From Candidatus Omnitrophota bacterium (lineage in GTDB: Bacteria > Omnitrophota > Gorgyraeia > Zapsychrales > Zapsychraceae): DNA of 64,000 nucleotides. The notes under the pieces were generated by a model, which saw only the letters and a list, made by a program, of their open reading frames with translations, had not been told where the DNA came from and did not search any database. The stretch lies in NCBI GenBank assembly GCA_020632495.1, contig JACKFL010000006.1, positions 1,488,001-1,552,000 on the forward strand, read 5' to 3'. Position numbers and translations under genes: made by a program. Shown piece after piece: positions 42,868 to 51,903 of the stretch. Within the stretch, counting starts at the first letter, position 1. Each line of letters begins with the position of its first letter.

Positions 42868-45800
42868 TTACAAATTTTCCTGGGAAGGAATCAGAAAATT
42901 AATACCGGGATTCGCGGCCTCGGCATCCAGGGCCTTCATCTCGGCCTGTATGTCCCGCTGTGCGTCACTTCCGGACGATACATTCAACAATGCCTCCAGA
43001 TACCATTTTTGCGCCTCAGCGGCATTCCCCTGCTCCCGGTAGGTACGGGCGATCGTTAACGCCTGATCAAAACGGATTTCCACTTTCTCGATGCCGGTGG
43101 CTTGGAATTCCCGGATCCGCTGACTCAAACCTTCGTCACGGGTCTGCTCCATCCAAATATTGTCATCACTTTCCCCGTCCTCAGGCAAGTCGGCCGTCGC
43201 TTCCGCCTGCCACCCGGCCGCTTCCTGCTGAGTGCTTCTTTGATCTTCCCGCATCGCCTGCATAAAACCGAAGCCGGCCAGCGACAAAAATAATAGTATG
43301 GGCAAGACAATGAACACAAACCGCGCCCCGGCGGCCGACGCCTTAAGGACGTGGCGGATGGCCTTGTAGATGACGACAATCACCACGAACACCATGATGA
43401 TGACAACCAAAATCCGCAACGCCTCAAACACAGTCGTCTCTTGTGAGACCAGGTGTTCATTTCCCAGTAAAATACCGATGACTACGGCCATCCCCAATTC
43501 CGCCAGGTCCATCGGAAAGCCGGAATACAAATAAATGCGCCGCGCCGCGCGGTAGTCTCCCTTGCCTCCGACGATTTTCTGACCGATATGGATAATCCCG
43601 CCGCCGAGATAATAGCGAATGAACCCGAGCGGCAATCCGAATAATCCCGCAATGATGCCGATCACCGCCCATTGCTGAAGATGCGGTTGCGTCGCACTGT
43701 ATTCATAGGCGATCTTCTCAACCAAGTGGGATGCCCCGTTCGCCCACACCAAAACAAAAAACAGCGGCGGGATATTGGGATGGGCAACGATGGCCTTGAG
43801 CAACCGGACCGGATGACGGAAATATTTGACGGTCAGTTTCAGGAGCCCTCCCCATCCGGCCAGGAAAAGCAGCGCCACCGCCACTCCCGCCAGAATAATC
43901 CACCGCTTCAGGGGGACGGCCGGAAAAAACGGAGATGATCCGTCAGCCTCCGACATGTATATTTGGTACGTCAGCCAGTCGGCCGCACGGGAAAGATTCC
44001 GCTGGTGGGTGGCGGCCCTGTCAACGGGGACTTCCCGCGCGAGCGTGCGGAAGGTATACGCCACAAACAGGTGACCGTCTTTGAAGTGACTTTTGGTGTC
44101 GAGAACAAACGCCTCATCCGCGATGGCCTCGTCCATAGGCGCTATGTTCCATTCCTTATCCGGGAGAGTGATATCAAAGGTATGCCGGATATAAGTGGGG
44201 TGCGTAATTCCCAACGGCATGCTGCGTTTGGTGTTATTCGGCAGCTCCAGCGGGGAACTCATTTCCGGAAAGTAAATGGTCAGCGTATGACCTTCCAGTT
44301 TGTCATCACGCACCCACGCCTGCCGGACCGTGTAGCGTTCGATGATTTCCATCACATTCGCCTTGGGATCATCATGGACTTCCAGATGTCCGGCCGCTTC
44401 GACCTCCGGATAAATCTGACCGATCACATCGGTGAAGCTTTTCAGCAGCGCCTCCGGCCCATGGACGGTTAAACTGCTGCGCATCGTGTCGGCGGCCGGT
44501 CCTTGGCAGGTATTGCGGATCACCAGTGAACCCGGCTCCTCGGCCCCGCCGCTCACGTCGAGGGTTTCCTGAATCAGCAGTTCCGGTTCGGGGAGGGACT
44601 GTTCCGGCATCCGCTGCAGCCGGTCGGCCCGGCCGTCGATCACCAGCGCGTACCCGTAATCCGGCGGCCACATGTGCTCAAGGTCCCCGCGCTGCAAGGT
44701 GGCGGTCGGATCCACCCATACCTCCTTACCGTCATAAATGATCCGCACAATCGCGTGATTGAAGGCGGTCGGGTCGGGAAGCAGGTCGGGCAAGGTCGTG
44801 TACAGACCGCTGTGGACCAGGGCCAGGTGCGCCTCGATATCCAGCGCGCCGAGCAGACTGACCAGCAGCAGGCTCTTGTCCTTGCAATCACCGAAGCGGC
44901 GCTCCAGCACCTTCTGCGGAGGATTCGGCGCGTACGAATAAGGACCGATCTCGATACCGGTGTAACGCACCTCATCCTGCACAAAGCGGATCGCCGCCAA
45001 CAATTGATCGGGCTTCTCGGGATGTGCGGCGCGGATCATTGCCGCCTGCTCCTGCACGGACTCTGGTAATGGGTCCGGGATCCGGTACAGTTCATGCGCC
45101 CAGGCCTGAACATCGGACCAATCCTTCATTTCGGAGACCAGGATCATCGGGGACATCAAGAACCAGGGCGGCGTACGGTCCTCCGGGATGAAGGCGGCCA
45201 CATCCTGGCGCCGCCATTCATAGACGGTCTCCTCTGCGGCCGTCTCGATTGCCGGCGACAGCGCGGCCTTGATCACCTTTACGTTGAGAGACCGACCGGC
45301 GGGCATCATAATGCGATAGCGGACATCATGCACGGGGACCATCCACTGCAAATCCAAAACGGTGAACAACCGGCCCTTGAAGATGGGATTGGCCCCGGCA
45401 TTCGTGTAGCTGTAGTCGAGAATATCTCCCACCCGCACGTCATTGAGGATCACATGAATGGATTTGCGGCCGTTGTATATCATCGATTCGAGTTCCTTTT
45501 CGCGTTGCAGGACATCGATGCGGGCATCGGGCAGCTTGTCGATTCGCTCGCCGTCGCGTTCGATGAATACGTGATGGAGCGTTACTTGCTGGTAGGAAGG
45601 ATCGAAGTCGATCGAAAATTGCGCCACATACGGCACACCGGTTTGATTGACGACCTTGATCCGGCGGCGGCTGAAGTTCTCCCGGCTGTCGCCGCTCACC
45701 CGGACCTGATCGTCCACCACCTTGTAGGAAATGCCGTACTTGGAAAGGTCTTGTGTTTCGGAGTCTTCTCCCGCCTCCGCAAAGGGCGTCACCCACCCCG

Positions 45801-45894
45801 GCTCGGGACCGACCGAATATTCCTGATCGACACTCCACGCGGGTTGCGCGCAAAAAAGGACGGCGGTCAGGATTGTCAGCAGGCGTAGCCACAT
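42868..45894 (-). CDS. DUF3857-transglutaminase membrane protein with C-terminal TPR
   Basis: The 1,008-aa protein has a signal peptide ending ...AWSVD. A DUF3857 domain at about 55-230 is followed by a transglutaminase-like domain with the catalytic Cys in FGDCKDKS (about residue 337), His in FNHAIVRI and Asp in VWVDPTA. A beta domain with a DUF3858-like place follows, then five or so membrane segments (about 660-870) with a Yip1-like character. A cytoplasmic tail has a TPR-like pair (ALTIARTYREQGNAAEAQKWYLEALL). Secreted DUF3857 proteins are usual; adding the membrane block and TPR tail is less so. The peptidase/transglutaminase triad is intact, so activity is possible. Confidence 0.88.
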   Translation of the reverse strand: MWLRLLTILTAVLFCAQPAWSVDQEYSVGPEPGWVTPFAEAGEDSETQDLSKYGISYKVVDDQVRVSGDSRENFSRRRIKVVNQTGVPYVAQFSIDFDPSYQQVTLHHVFIERDGERIDKLPDARIDVLQREKELESMIYNGRKSIHVILNDVRVGDILDYSYTNAGANPIFKGRLFTVLDLQWMVPVHDVRYRIMMPAGRSLNVKVIKAALSPAIETAAEETVYEWRRQDVAAFIPEDRTPPWFLMSPMILVSEMKDWSDVQAWAHELYRIPDPLPESVQEQAAMIRAAHPEKPDQLLAAIRFVQDEVRYTGIEIGPYSYAPNPPQKVLERRFGDCKDKSLLLVSLLGALDIEAHLALVHSGLYTTLPDLLPDPTAFNHAIVRIIYDGKEVWVDPTATLQRGDLEHMWPPDYGYALVIDGRADRLQRMPEQSLPEPELLIQETLDVSGGAEEPGSLVIRNTCQGPAADTMRSSLTVHGPEALLKSFTDVIGQIYPEVEAAGHLEVHDDPKANVMEIIERYTVRQAWVRDDKLEGHTLTIYFPEMSSPLELPNNTKRSMPLGITHPTYIRHTFDITLPDKEWNIAPMDEAIADEAFVLDTKSHFKDGHLFVAYTFRTLAREVPVDRAATHQRNLSRAADWLTYQIYMSEADGSSPFFPAVPLKRWIILAGVAVALLFLAGWGGLLKLTVKYFRHPVRLLKAIVAHPNIPPLFFVLVWANGASHLVEKIAYEYSATQPHLQQWAVIGIIAGLFGLPLGFIRYYLGGGIIHIGQKIVGGKGDYRAARRIYLYSGFPMDLAELGMAVVIGILLGNEHLVSQETTVFEALRILVVIIMVFVVIVVIYKAIRHVLKASAAGARFVFIVLPILLFLSLAGFGFMQAMREDQRSTQQEAAGWQAEATADLPEDGESDDNIWMEQTRDEGLSQRIREFQATGIEKVEIRFDQALTIARTYREQGNAAEAQKWYLEALLNVSSGSDAQRDIQAEMKALDAEAANPGINFLIPSQENL

Positions 45895-45986
45895 AACGGG
45901 AAAAGTTTATGCGATTTGTAAGGGCCTTATCATATTACAGATACGGCAAAAAAGGAACGGAAAGTTCCCGCAGCGCCGGCAGGGTC

Positions 45987-46346
45987 TCAGCGGAGGGTTT
46001 CGAGCAGTTCACGGGCCGATCGGAAGTCTTCCTTCAACCGCAGGGCTTCTTCGAGATTGAAGATGGCGTCTTCTTTTTCTTCCAGCGCCAGCCAGGCGCG
46101 GGCCAGCAGATAGCGGGATTTGAACGGCCGGCTGTTGAGTCCGACCGCGGCAGACAGGTACTTGAGCGCGTCAAGAAATTCACACTGCTCCAGAAAGAGT
46201 TCGCCGAGCAGCTCCGCCGTCTTGTAGTGCGGGGCACGGTGATAGGATTCCAGCAGGAACTCCTTACCCTTGGCGATGTCCCCCTCGCCGAGGGCCCAGC
46301 GTCCCTGCTGATAAAGTTGAGCCGAACTGTCCCAATCGAGCGTCAT
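45987..46346 (-). CDS. TPR protein
   Basis: I take the ATG at 46346 (MTLDWDSSAQL); the frame is open to 46418 but the upstream part has no ribosome site and overlaps the next gene. The 119-aa protein is built of three TPR-like units: AQLYQQGRWALGEGDIAKGK, AELLGELFLEQCEFLDALKY and YLLARAWLALEEKEDAIFNL. It is cytoplasmic, of unknown partner, downstream of the polytopic membrane protein gene. Confidence 0.75.
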   Translation of the reverse strand: MTLDWDSSAQLYQQGRWALGEGDIAKGKEFLLESYHRAPHYKTAELLGELFLEQCEFLDALKYLSAAVGLNSRPFKSRYLLARAWLALEEKEDAIFNLEEALRLKEDFRSARELLETLR

Positions 46347-46365
46347 GGTCACTATCCTAACACAA

Positions 46366-47769
46366 TCACCCGGAAGGGGACAGTCCCCTTTCGGGGACAG
46401 AGCGGTCACCGCCGGCATTGATCAGACAGATCGCCGCCGCGACCAGCGGATACACATGCAGAATGGAACGTGACAGCACGTCGTGCTTGTCCGCCACCCA
46501 CACGAAGTGCTGGGTCAGGGCGTAGCCGAAAAAGTACACCGCAAAAAACATCCCCAGAAACAGCAGCAGAAAACGGACCGGCTCGGACTGCCGGATGCGG
46601 TCGACGCGCGTCAGACTCAAGACGAACAGCAGCCACACCAGATTCCAGTTACCGCTGAGAAACATGTTCTCAAAATAACGCCACGCGACCCGCGCCATGC
46701 GGTGCCCCACTCCCCCGCCGCCGGCCAGCGCCACCCGGTTCAGATCAAAATGCGTCGGGTCCGCCGCCAGGTCCGGCACCGCCGGCAAAATATACATATA
46801 CTTGTAGACCGCGAAGATCAAATAGATTCCGACGCTGATGGCGGTAAAAGTCAGCTGCCGCGTCACCTTCTCTCTGATGGACATATTCTTCGCGAAAAAC
46901 AGCACCGCCAGCCAAAGCGCGTTGTGCATCGCCATGTACCCGAAGCCTTCCAGCTTGATAAACGACGTCAGCCCGGCGAACAACGCCGGCAGGACCACCG
47001 TCATTTTGCCGGCGGACCGCTGCCACATCAGGATCAACAGCACCGTCGTGCAGTTGAAGTACATCATGGTCACGTCGCGGTAAGCGATCGTGGAATGAAA
47101 TATGAGAAAACCCGAGGCGAACAACAATGCCACCCCCAGCACCGCCCAGCGCAGGTTGGACCAGGCGCGCAGCACATACCCCAGCACCGTAGCCGCGGCC
47201 GCGGCCGCCAGCGTGAAGATCAGCTTGAGACTGATATTGTCCCACACCCCGATCGACTTGGAGATCCACGCCATCAAGATCGGCATGTGCAGCGGATAAT
47301 CGTATTTGTCGCGGAACGGGATGTGCTGCAGGGACTGGCTGGTGTAGATGCTCTCGGACTTCAGCCCCATCGTCTCGAACGTATCCCAGGAAATAATCGG
47401 AATGTTGGTCCCGCACCAGATAATAAACGCCGCGACGTACAATATTGCCGCCGCCACGAGCAAAGTGGAAAAGCGGATCATACCGGAGGGCGCCGCCGGA
47501 CGGCGCCGAAAGACACCGGCGAAGGCGCACAGCGCGAACAGCGCGGCAGCGGCGACACCGGTGAGAATATTAACCCAGCGGAAGCGTTCGGTCACCGGGA
47601 AATAGCACATCACGATAAAGAAATTGGTGACGATCCCCGTCCCCGCCCCGAAACCGAGCGCGACCGTCAGCGGCCACGGCAGCGGTTCGCGCCGGGTGAG
47701 CCACGCCGTCAAGAATGTGCCCAGGGCCACGGGTAACATCAAGATGCCGAGAACCGGAAAGGTATTCAT
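46366..47769 (-). CDS. Polytopic membrane protein, GT-C glycosyltransferase-like
   Basis: The 467-aa protein has about eleven membrane segments. The first large extracytoplasmic loop carries ISWDTFETMGLKSESIY and later KYDYPLHMPILMAWISK, an arrangement like the acidic loop of GT-C (PMT/ArnT-like) glycosyltransferases, though the classical DxD/ExD is not certain. Lipid-linked sugars would be the donor. The ATG overlaps the stop of the upstream gene by 4 bp, so the two are one unit. Confidence 0.75.
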   Translation of the reverse strand: MNTFPVLGILMLPVALGTFLTAWLTRREPLPWPLTVALGFGAGTGIVTNFFIVMCYFPVTERFRWVNILTGVAAAALFALCAFAGVFRRRPAAPSGMIRFSTLLVAAAILYVAAFIIWCGTNIPIISWDTFETMGLKSESIYTSQSLQHIPFRDKYDYPLHMPILMAWISKSIGVWDNISLKLIFTLAAAAAATVLGYVLRAWSNLRWAVLGVALLFASGFLIFHSTIAYRDVTMMYFNCTTVLLILMWQRSAGKMTVVLPALFAGLTSFIKLEGFGYMAMHNALWLAVLFFAKNMSIREKVTRQLTFTAISVGIYLIFAVYKYMYILPAVPDLAADPTHFDLNRVALAGGGGVGHRMARVAWRYFENMFLSGNWNLVWLLFVLSLTRVDRIRQSEPVRFLLLFLGMFFAVYFFGYALTQHFVWVADKHDVLSRSILHVYPLVAAAICLINAGGDRSVPERGLSPSG

Positions 47770-48497
47770 TTCTGCGTCACCACCGCGATCAGGTTTTCGT
47801 CGTCGATTTGGTGCAGCACCGTATAGCCGGCGGGCACGTGTTGCGCCGCGTCCTTTTTATGGAAGGCGATCCAGGCGTCGTCCTCTTTTTGATAGATGCC
47901 GCTGATGTCGACCGGCCACAGAAAGTAGGCCAGGATGTGCCGTTCCAGCAGTCCCTTGCCGTCGCGGGTATCAAGGTCCGTAACCAAAGCGGCCTTGTAC
48001 GGCCGGCGACCGGCAGCCTGGCCCAGGGCCTCGGCGATAACCTTGGTCTGCTGGAGATTGGTCCGGGTGTAGCCGGCCTTCCCGCCGAAGATTTGCCGCG
48101 CGTTGCCCCAGTAACCGTGCAGGCTGATCAGCTGCATGGCGAACATGCCGATCACCGCGATGACCGTGACCCGCCGCGCGTGCGCTCCCCACGACCACTC
48201 CGCGAACGGCTTGAGGATCCCTTCAAACGTCCGCGCCGCGAAACGCATGGTCATTACAGTGACCGCGATCATCAAAAACAGATAGCAGGTCAGCGACAAA
48301 CCGCTGATATAGATGTAAGTCATAAAGTTGTGATGGGGCTGGTAGGAGCGGCGGGCGACGAGGTCCAGGGCCTCGGGAAAAGAATAACCCCCGATCAGGC
48401 ACAGGACCCAGCCGGTCACCGCGAACAGGGCGGTGACGCCGCCGGCATATGCCGCGTGCGAAGCGGTCGGCGTTGATACGGACGGAGAGTCTGTCAT
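47766..48497 (-). CDS. Membrane protein co-translated with GT-C-like gene
   Basis: The 243-aa protein has three membrane segments (about 20-38, 65-84, 108-126) and a soluble C-terminal domain. That domain has an alternating strand-helix look: YKAALVTDLDTRDGKGLLERH, AYFLWPVDI, and a final VLHQIDDENLIAVVTQ. I recognise no family. Four-base overlap with the next gene (GT-C-like) suggests a shared complex. Confidence 0.72.
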   Translation of the reverse strand: MTDSPSVSTPTASHAAYAGGVTALFAVTGWVLCLIGGYSFPEALDLVARRSYQPHHNFMTYIYISGLSLTCYLFLMIAVTVMTMRFAARTFEGILKPFAEWSWGAHARRVTVIAVIGMFAMQLISLHGYWGNARQIFGGKAGYTRTNLQQTKVIAEALGQAAGRRPYKAALVTDLDTRDGKGLLERHILAYFLWPVDISGIYQKEDDAWIAFHKKDAAQHVPAGYTVLHQIDDENLIAVVTQK

Positions 48498-48598
48498 GAC
48501 GAGAGGATCGTTAAACCATTAAACCGCCTGTATCATAGCAGAACTTGCGAAGATTACATACGAGATTTTGCGTTTGATCGGCCCTGACGGGAAACGGA

Positions 48599-49396
48599 TC
48601 AGTTGGCGTCCGCGGGAAACTGCGTAATGAGTCCGACACTGTAGCGGGCGATCAGGGAGGCGTCTATCGCGCTGATATTCGTGTCACCGTTGACCTCGGC
48701 GTTGACGTACGCCTCGGCCCCCAGCGTCAGCAGTCCGACCGAATGCCGGGCCACCTGGGAGGCATCGATCGCACTGACGGTCCCGTCCCCGTTGACGTCA
48801 CCGAGGACAACGGGAAAATCTGTAAAACCGGTCAAATTTCCGGTCAATTCCACCGCGGACAATTCCCAGACAAGATAGAACTCGCTCAGCTCGATGTCCC
48901 CGAACGGAATCGTTGTCGGCACATCCTGCGCGCCGAAGGACTGCGCGTCCTGATCGCACAGGTTTACCGTGAAGCTTTGCATCGGCTGACCGCCTACCGG
49001 CGCGAATGTCACATCGTCGCCCTGTAGGGCGCTGCCGAAGACATTGCAGATGCTGGTGCAGAATCCACCGCCGTTGTTGACGACAATCGGCAGATCATTT
49101 CCGGCCCCCACGTAAGTCCCGTTGTCATAATCAAATGTGAATGATTTGACGGACTGTTCGAATGTCTGCGCGAAATTCTGAGCGTTCGTATCGGGTACGG
49201 TGGTGTCGAAGACATACTCAATGAAAAACGGCTGGCCCACGGTAAACGGGGCATTGTCGCCGCTGCCTATGGCCGAGATCACACCGTCGAAACGAAAGGC
49301 CTTAAGCGGTCCGGAGGCAGCGGCCGCGGGGCCGGCAACAAGGCATGCGGCCAGACAGGCGCTCAGGATAGGATAATTTTGGGAGGCAATCTTCAT
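48599..49396 (-). CDS. Exported protein with dockerin-like tail
   Basis: The ATG at 49396 (MKIASQNYP) gives a clean signal peptide ending ...GPAAAAS; the longer frame overlaps promoter-like sequence (TATAAT at 49421-49426 reading leftward). The mature N-terminal ~165 residues are a beta domain of unknown family with an internal CTSIC pair. The C-terminal ~65 residues are a dockerin-like pair of Ca loops, GDVNGDGTVSAIDASQVAR and NGDTNISAIDASLIAR. It closely matches the tail of the protein at 38148-39872. Confidence 0.82.
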   Translation of the reverse strand: MKIASQNYPILSACLAACLVAGPAAAASGPLKAFRFDGVISAIGSGDNAPFTVGQPFFIEYVFDTTVPDTNAQNFAQTFEQSVKSFTFDYDNGTYVGAGNDLPIVVNNGGGFCTSICNVFGSALQGDDVTFAPVGGQPMQSFTVNLCDQDAQSFGAQDVPTTIPFGDIELSEFYLVWELSAVELTGNLTGFTDFPVVLGDVNGDGTVSAIDASQVARHSVGLLTLGAEAYVNAEVNGDTNISAIDASLIARYSVGLITQFPADAN

Positions 49397-49520
49397 GGGC
49401 TGTTCGTAAATGTTGCCCTTATTATATGGTAACGCCCGCAGTTTGCCCAGCACCATTTCCTTTCCCGGCGGATTCGGATTAGTCCTTGCCATTTATCCGG
49501 CCTGCCCTCATAATGGCAGC

Positions 49521-49775
49521 ATGTCAACCAAGCATCTCATCATCATCCTCTCCTTCCCGCTGTTGCTCACCTCCTGCGGTCAACCCGGCGCTTCGACGGA
49601 CGGTCAGTCCGGCGGATTGGGTTCGGCCATTTCGGGGATATTCGGACAGTCCGAGGAAGAGAAGGCTCTGCATGCGGAACAGGCCGCGCAGATCGAGGCC
49701 TACAAGGACCGCGAGAAGAAGGATGCCGAAGCCCGCGCCGAAGCGTACCGCCAATCCACCGGCAGCGGCCAGTAA
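49521..49775 (+). CDS. Small lipoprotein
   Basis: The ATG at 49521 gives an 84-aa protein with a lipobox (LLLTSC, Cys at about residue 19). After a Gly/Ser linker it ends in a charged helix rich in Glu, Lys and Ala (EEEKALHAEQAAQIEAYKDR). It is probably an anchored coiled-coil helix in the periplasm. The longer frame upstream overlaps the divergent promoter region and is rejected. Function unknown. Confidence 0.72.
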   Translation: MSTKHLIIILSFPLLLTSCGQPGASTDGQSGGLGSAISGIFGQSEEEKALHAEQAAQIEAYKDREKKDAEARAEAYRQSTGSGQ

Positions 49776-49845
49776 GTACCGCCTTCGCCTGCCGGACGTT
49801 ACGCGCGACAGGGTCCTGTGCCAAAATGGACATGGAGGTAAAGTC

Positions 49846-50370
49846 ATGTTCCCCCGGTGGACTCTCGTTTTCACAGCCCTTATTTTGTGCCCGCTGTTGC
49901 CGGCCGCGGCCGAGACGCGGCGCTTGCGTTCGCCGGTGGAGGTCACCATCAAGCTGGAGAAAGAATTATACCGGCAGTTCGAGCCGGTTACCGGCGAGGT
50001 GATCATCTTCAATTCCCGCCCGGCCACCTTCCCCATCAATTTTACCGTGGAACTCTACCGCAACGGCGAATTCTACCGCCGCTCCATCGTCAACACGCCG
50101 GTCTTTTCCGGGAGCAATGAGCTGGACCTGGACACCTTCGCCAAGGACGTCTTCGACGGCCCGCACGCGGTGGCGCGCTGGCGGATGGTGATCACCACCG
50201 GCGGCGACCTGCCGGCCGGGGACACCGCGGAGTTCGAGATCGTGGCCGCCGATTATCAGGAACCCAGGAAGCGCGGCAAATACCTCTATTCCACCTCCCC
50301 GCCGGAGCCCCCCTCCAAACCGCCGCAAAAGCGCGGCCTGGAATTCCTTAAGGACCGGGAAGATTACTGA
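49846..50370 (+). CDS. Exported beta-sandwich protein
   Basis: I choose the ATG at 49846, preceded by GGAGGT, over the longer frame. The 174-aa protein has a signal peptide ending ...PAAAET. The mature part is a single Ig-like or macroglobulin-like beta sandwich: VEVTIKLEKELYRQFEPVTGEVIIFN, FTVELYRNGEF and AVARWRMVITTGGDLPAGDTAEFEI, with gaps. The basic, proline-rich tail (PPEPPSKPPQKRG) may contact the wall or a partner. Function unknown; it follows the small lipoprotein gene. Confidence 0.75.
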   Translation: MFPRWTLVFTALILCPLLPAAAETRRLRSPVEVTIKLEKELYRQFEPVTGEVIIFNSRPATFPINFTVELYRNGEFYRRSIVNTPVFSGSNELDLDTFAKDVFDGPHAVARWRMVITTGGDLPAGDTAEFEIVAADYQEPRKRGKYLYSTSPPEPPSKPPQKRGLEFLKDREDY

Positions 50371-51257
50371 CGGTTCCCGGACCGGTCGTCCCCCAATAGA
50401 TATCCCACAGCCGTACCGAACCACCCGCTGTGCCATTGGTGCGCCGCGCGGACGCTGTTATCGTAAATGTGCGGGACCCCGAAGTCATTGAACATCAGAT
50501 GATCGGTGGCGATGGCATCGGGATTTTCGCTGTAACCCATCAGGACAAATCGCGGCGGGCCGTTGCGGAAGAGATGCGCGCGTTCTCTGAGCAACGCCGG
50601 GATGTGATATTTGAGGAAGTTTTCTTCGGTCCCGTAGATGCGTTTCAGGTCGGAGCCGATGACCTCGGTAAAGTCGAATTTCAGCGGCGCGTCCCACGAC
50701 AGGGCCTTGGCAAACAGCTGCGGATGCCGCAGCATCAGGCTGAAGGCCCCGGTGCCGGACTTGCTGTACCCGATGAGGTAGCGTCCGCGGCCCTCGGCGA
50801 CCGTGGGGAAATGTTCGTCGATGTAGGGAATGACCGACTTCAGGAAATACGTCTCCTGGGCGATGCGCGGATCGGTGGGGTGATCGACGTACCAGGGCAT
50901 GTGGCTGAAGGTCGGGGCCACACAGATGATGTGATACCGGTTGGCTACATCGTATTTGACGATCTCCATCATCCCGCTGTTCCACCACGGGTCGAGCGAT
51001 GCGGGTACCGGCGGCAGGACGTACAAAACGGGATAGCGTCGGGCGGGATCAAAGTCGTCGGGCAGCAGCACGCGCAGTTTGGTGGGGCTGTGCTGATGGG
51101 GGCTTGAGATGGTTATTTCCTGAATCTTGCATTCGGCCGCGCTGGGCCCGGTCACCGCCTTCAGGAGCATCCGCCAGGAGACCGAGCTCAGCAGGAGCCA
51201 GCCAAAAAGCGTGAGGGCGAAAACGGAATAAAGGATCAAACGCGTCCGGCGGGTCAT
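50364..51257 (-). CDS. Esterase D-like alpha/beta hydrolase, membrane-anchored
   Basis: The ATG at 51257 (MTRRTRLILYS) is chosen for a typical membrane anchor start; the frame is open to 51287. The ~297-aa protein has one N-terminal membrane segment. An esterase D-type alpha/beta hydrolase follows: LRVLLPDDFDPARRYPVLYVLP, the nucleophile elbow GYSKSGTGAF, and HQWHSGWF near the end, with the catalytic His. It would hydrolyse an ester on an extracytoplasmic substrate. It converges on and overlaps the preceding gene by 7 bp. Confidence 0.85.
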   Translation of the reverse strand: MTRRTRLILYSVFALTLFGWLLLSSVSWRMLLKAVTGPSAAECKIQEITISSPHQHSPTKLRVLLPDDFDPARRYPVLYVLPPVPASLDPWWNSGMMEIVKYDVANRYHIICVAPTFSHMPWYVDHPTDPRIAQETYFLKSVIPYIDEHFPTVAEGRGRYLIGYSKSGTGAFSLMLRHPQLFAKALSWDAPLKFDFTEVIGSDLKRIYGTEENFLKYHIPALLRERAHLFRNGPPRFVLMGYSENPDAIATDHLMFNDFGVPHIYDNSVRAAHQWHSGWFGTAVGYLLGDDRSGNRQ

Positions 51258-51364
51258 ATCCCAAGCGTAGCACGCCCCCGGCCGCAACGCAATTGCCGGG
51301 AGCCTTTATATTTACGGCATCCCGCCCGGCTAACAGGCCCCTTGTTTTTAGTCCAACGATACCA

Positions 51365-51392
51365 TTGACATTTCCGGGGAATTAGCTATAAT
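51365..51392 (+). promoter_or_regulatory. Consensus promoter of the tRNA-Asn gene
   Basis: TTGACA (51365-51370) and TATAAT (51387-51392) are 16 bp apart, both exact consensus. The mature tRNA begins at 51431, giving a ~32-nt 5' leader to be removed. Confidence 0.8.
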
Positions 51393-51430
51393 TCAATCTC
51401 AATCAACCCGGCGCAAGCCAAAGATTTCAT

Positions 51431-51503
51431 TCCCCTGTAGCTCAGTTGGTAGAGCAAGTGGCTGTTAACCACTGGGTCCGAGGTTCGAGTCCTCGCGGGG
51501 GAG
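51431..51503 (+). tRNA. tRNA-Asn (anticodon GTT)
   Basis: A full cloverleaf is present: acceptor arms TCCCCTG (51431-51437) and CGGGGGA (51496-51502), D-loop AGCTCAGTTGGTAGAGC, anticodon stem AGTGG/CCACT with loop CTGTTAA so that GTT is 51464-51466, and T-loop GGTTCGAGTCC. The discriminator is G. CCA is not encoded. A strong terminator follows at once. Confidence 0.96.
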
Positions 51504-51509
51504 CTCTTC

Positions 51510-51562
51510 GACTCGGCCTTCGGCCTCGCTCAGAGCGAGACGACGGGCCGAGTCTTTTTTTT
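51510..51562 (+). terminator. Terminator of the tRNA-Asn gene
   Basis: GACTCGGCC (51510-51518) pairs with GGCCGAGTC (51546-51554), with an inner CTCGCT/AGCGAG hairpin, and eight T residues follow. The stem begins 7 bp after the tRNA. Confidence 0.88.
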
Positions 51563-51704
51563 GCGTGAGAAGGCCATGGCGAAGAGCTCCAGCCTGCGTT
51601 ACGCAGATACCCAGAGGCCGTCAGGCCGAAGTTCCGACCGCAGGGAGTCCTGAGTAAGGTCGCCAACGGCGACCGCACCGAAGGAGAGTCCTCGCGGGGG
51701 AGTT
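51563..51704. other. Non-coding stretch with partial copy of the tRNA-Asn 3' end
   Basis: No gene is supported here. The 17-base sequence GAGTCCTCGCGGGGGAG of the tRNA 3' end (51487-51503) recurs exactly at 51686-51702. A degenerate inverted form lies at 53138-53159. Such duplications arise when an element integrates at a tRNA 3' end, so this could be an attachment-site remnant. No integrase is found. The rest is GC-rich and full of short repeats. Confidence 0.5.
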
Positions 51705-51745
51705 ATATAAAAAAAGACCCCCTTTATGGGGGTCTTTTTTTATAT
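51705..51745. terminator. Bidirectional terminator, perfect 18-bp arms
   Basis: ATATAAAAAAAGACCCCC (51705-51722), loop TTTAT, then its exact reverse complement (51728-51745). Both strands end in a T-run after the GC stem, so it would stop transcription from either side, insulating the islet to the right. Confidence 0.85.
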
Positions 51746-51865
51746 GTTTTACCCAAGAGATCAGCTGAACCTGTCCGGCAGGACAGGTTCGCGACAGCCT
51801 GGCGAAGCCCAACGCGAAAGCAATTGGGCGAAGCCGGGAGTCCTCCCTCCCTGTCACCACAACTA

Positions 51866-51893
51866 TTTATCGCACAATTATTTCTGCTATAAT
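51866..51893 (+). promoter_or_regulatory. Promoter cassette ahead of the AT-rich islet genes
   Basis: TTTATC (51866-51871) and TATAAT (51888-51893) are 16 bp apart, with TTTCTGC before the -10. The same layout and related flanking bases recur at 53301-53328 and 57590-57617. Between 51746 and 51860 only GC-rich short repeats are seen. Confidence 0.6.
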
Positions 51894-51903
51894 ACTTTCC
51901 AAG

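Noticed and set aside
46745..47530. Second minus-strand frame (261 codons) within the GT-C-like gene
   Set aside because: Same-strand shifted frame with a Gly/Arg/Asp-rich shadow composition; the membrane-protein frame is the real one.
46483..47736. Plus-strand open frame (417 codons) opposite the GT-C-like gene
   Set aside because: Highly rich in His, Gln and Arg; this is what the complement of a hydrophobic membrane-protein gene encodes.
51487..51702. Second full tRNA gene beyond tRNA-Asn
   Set aside because: Only the 3' 17 bases are repeated at 51686-51702; no acceptor 5' arm, D-arm or anticodon arm precedes them.
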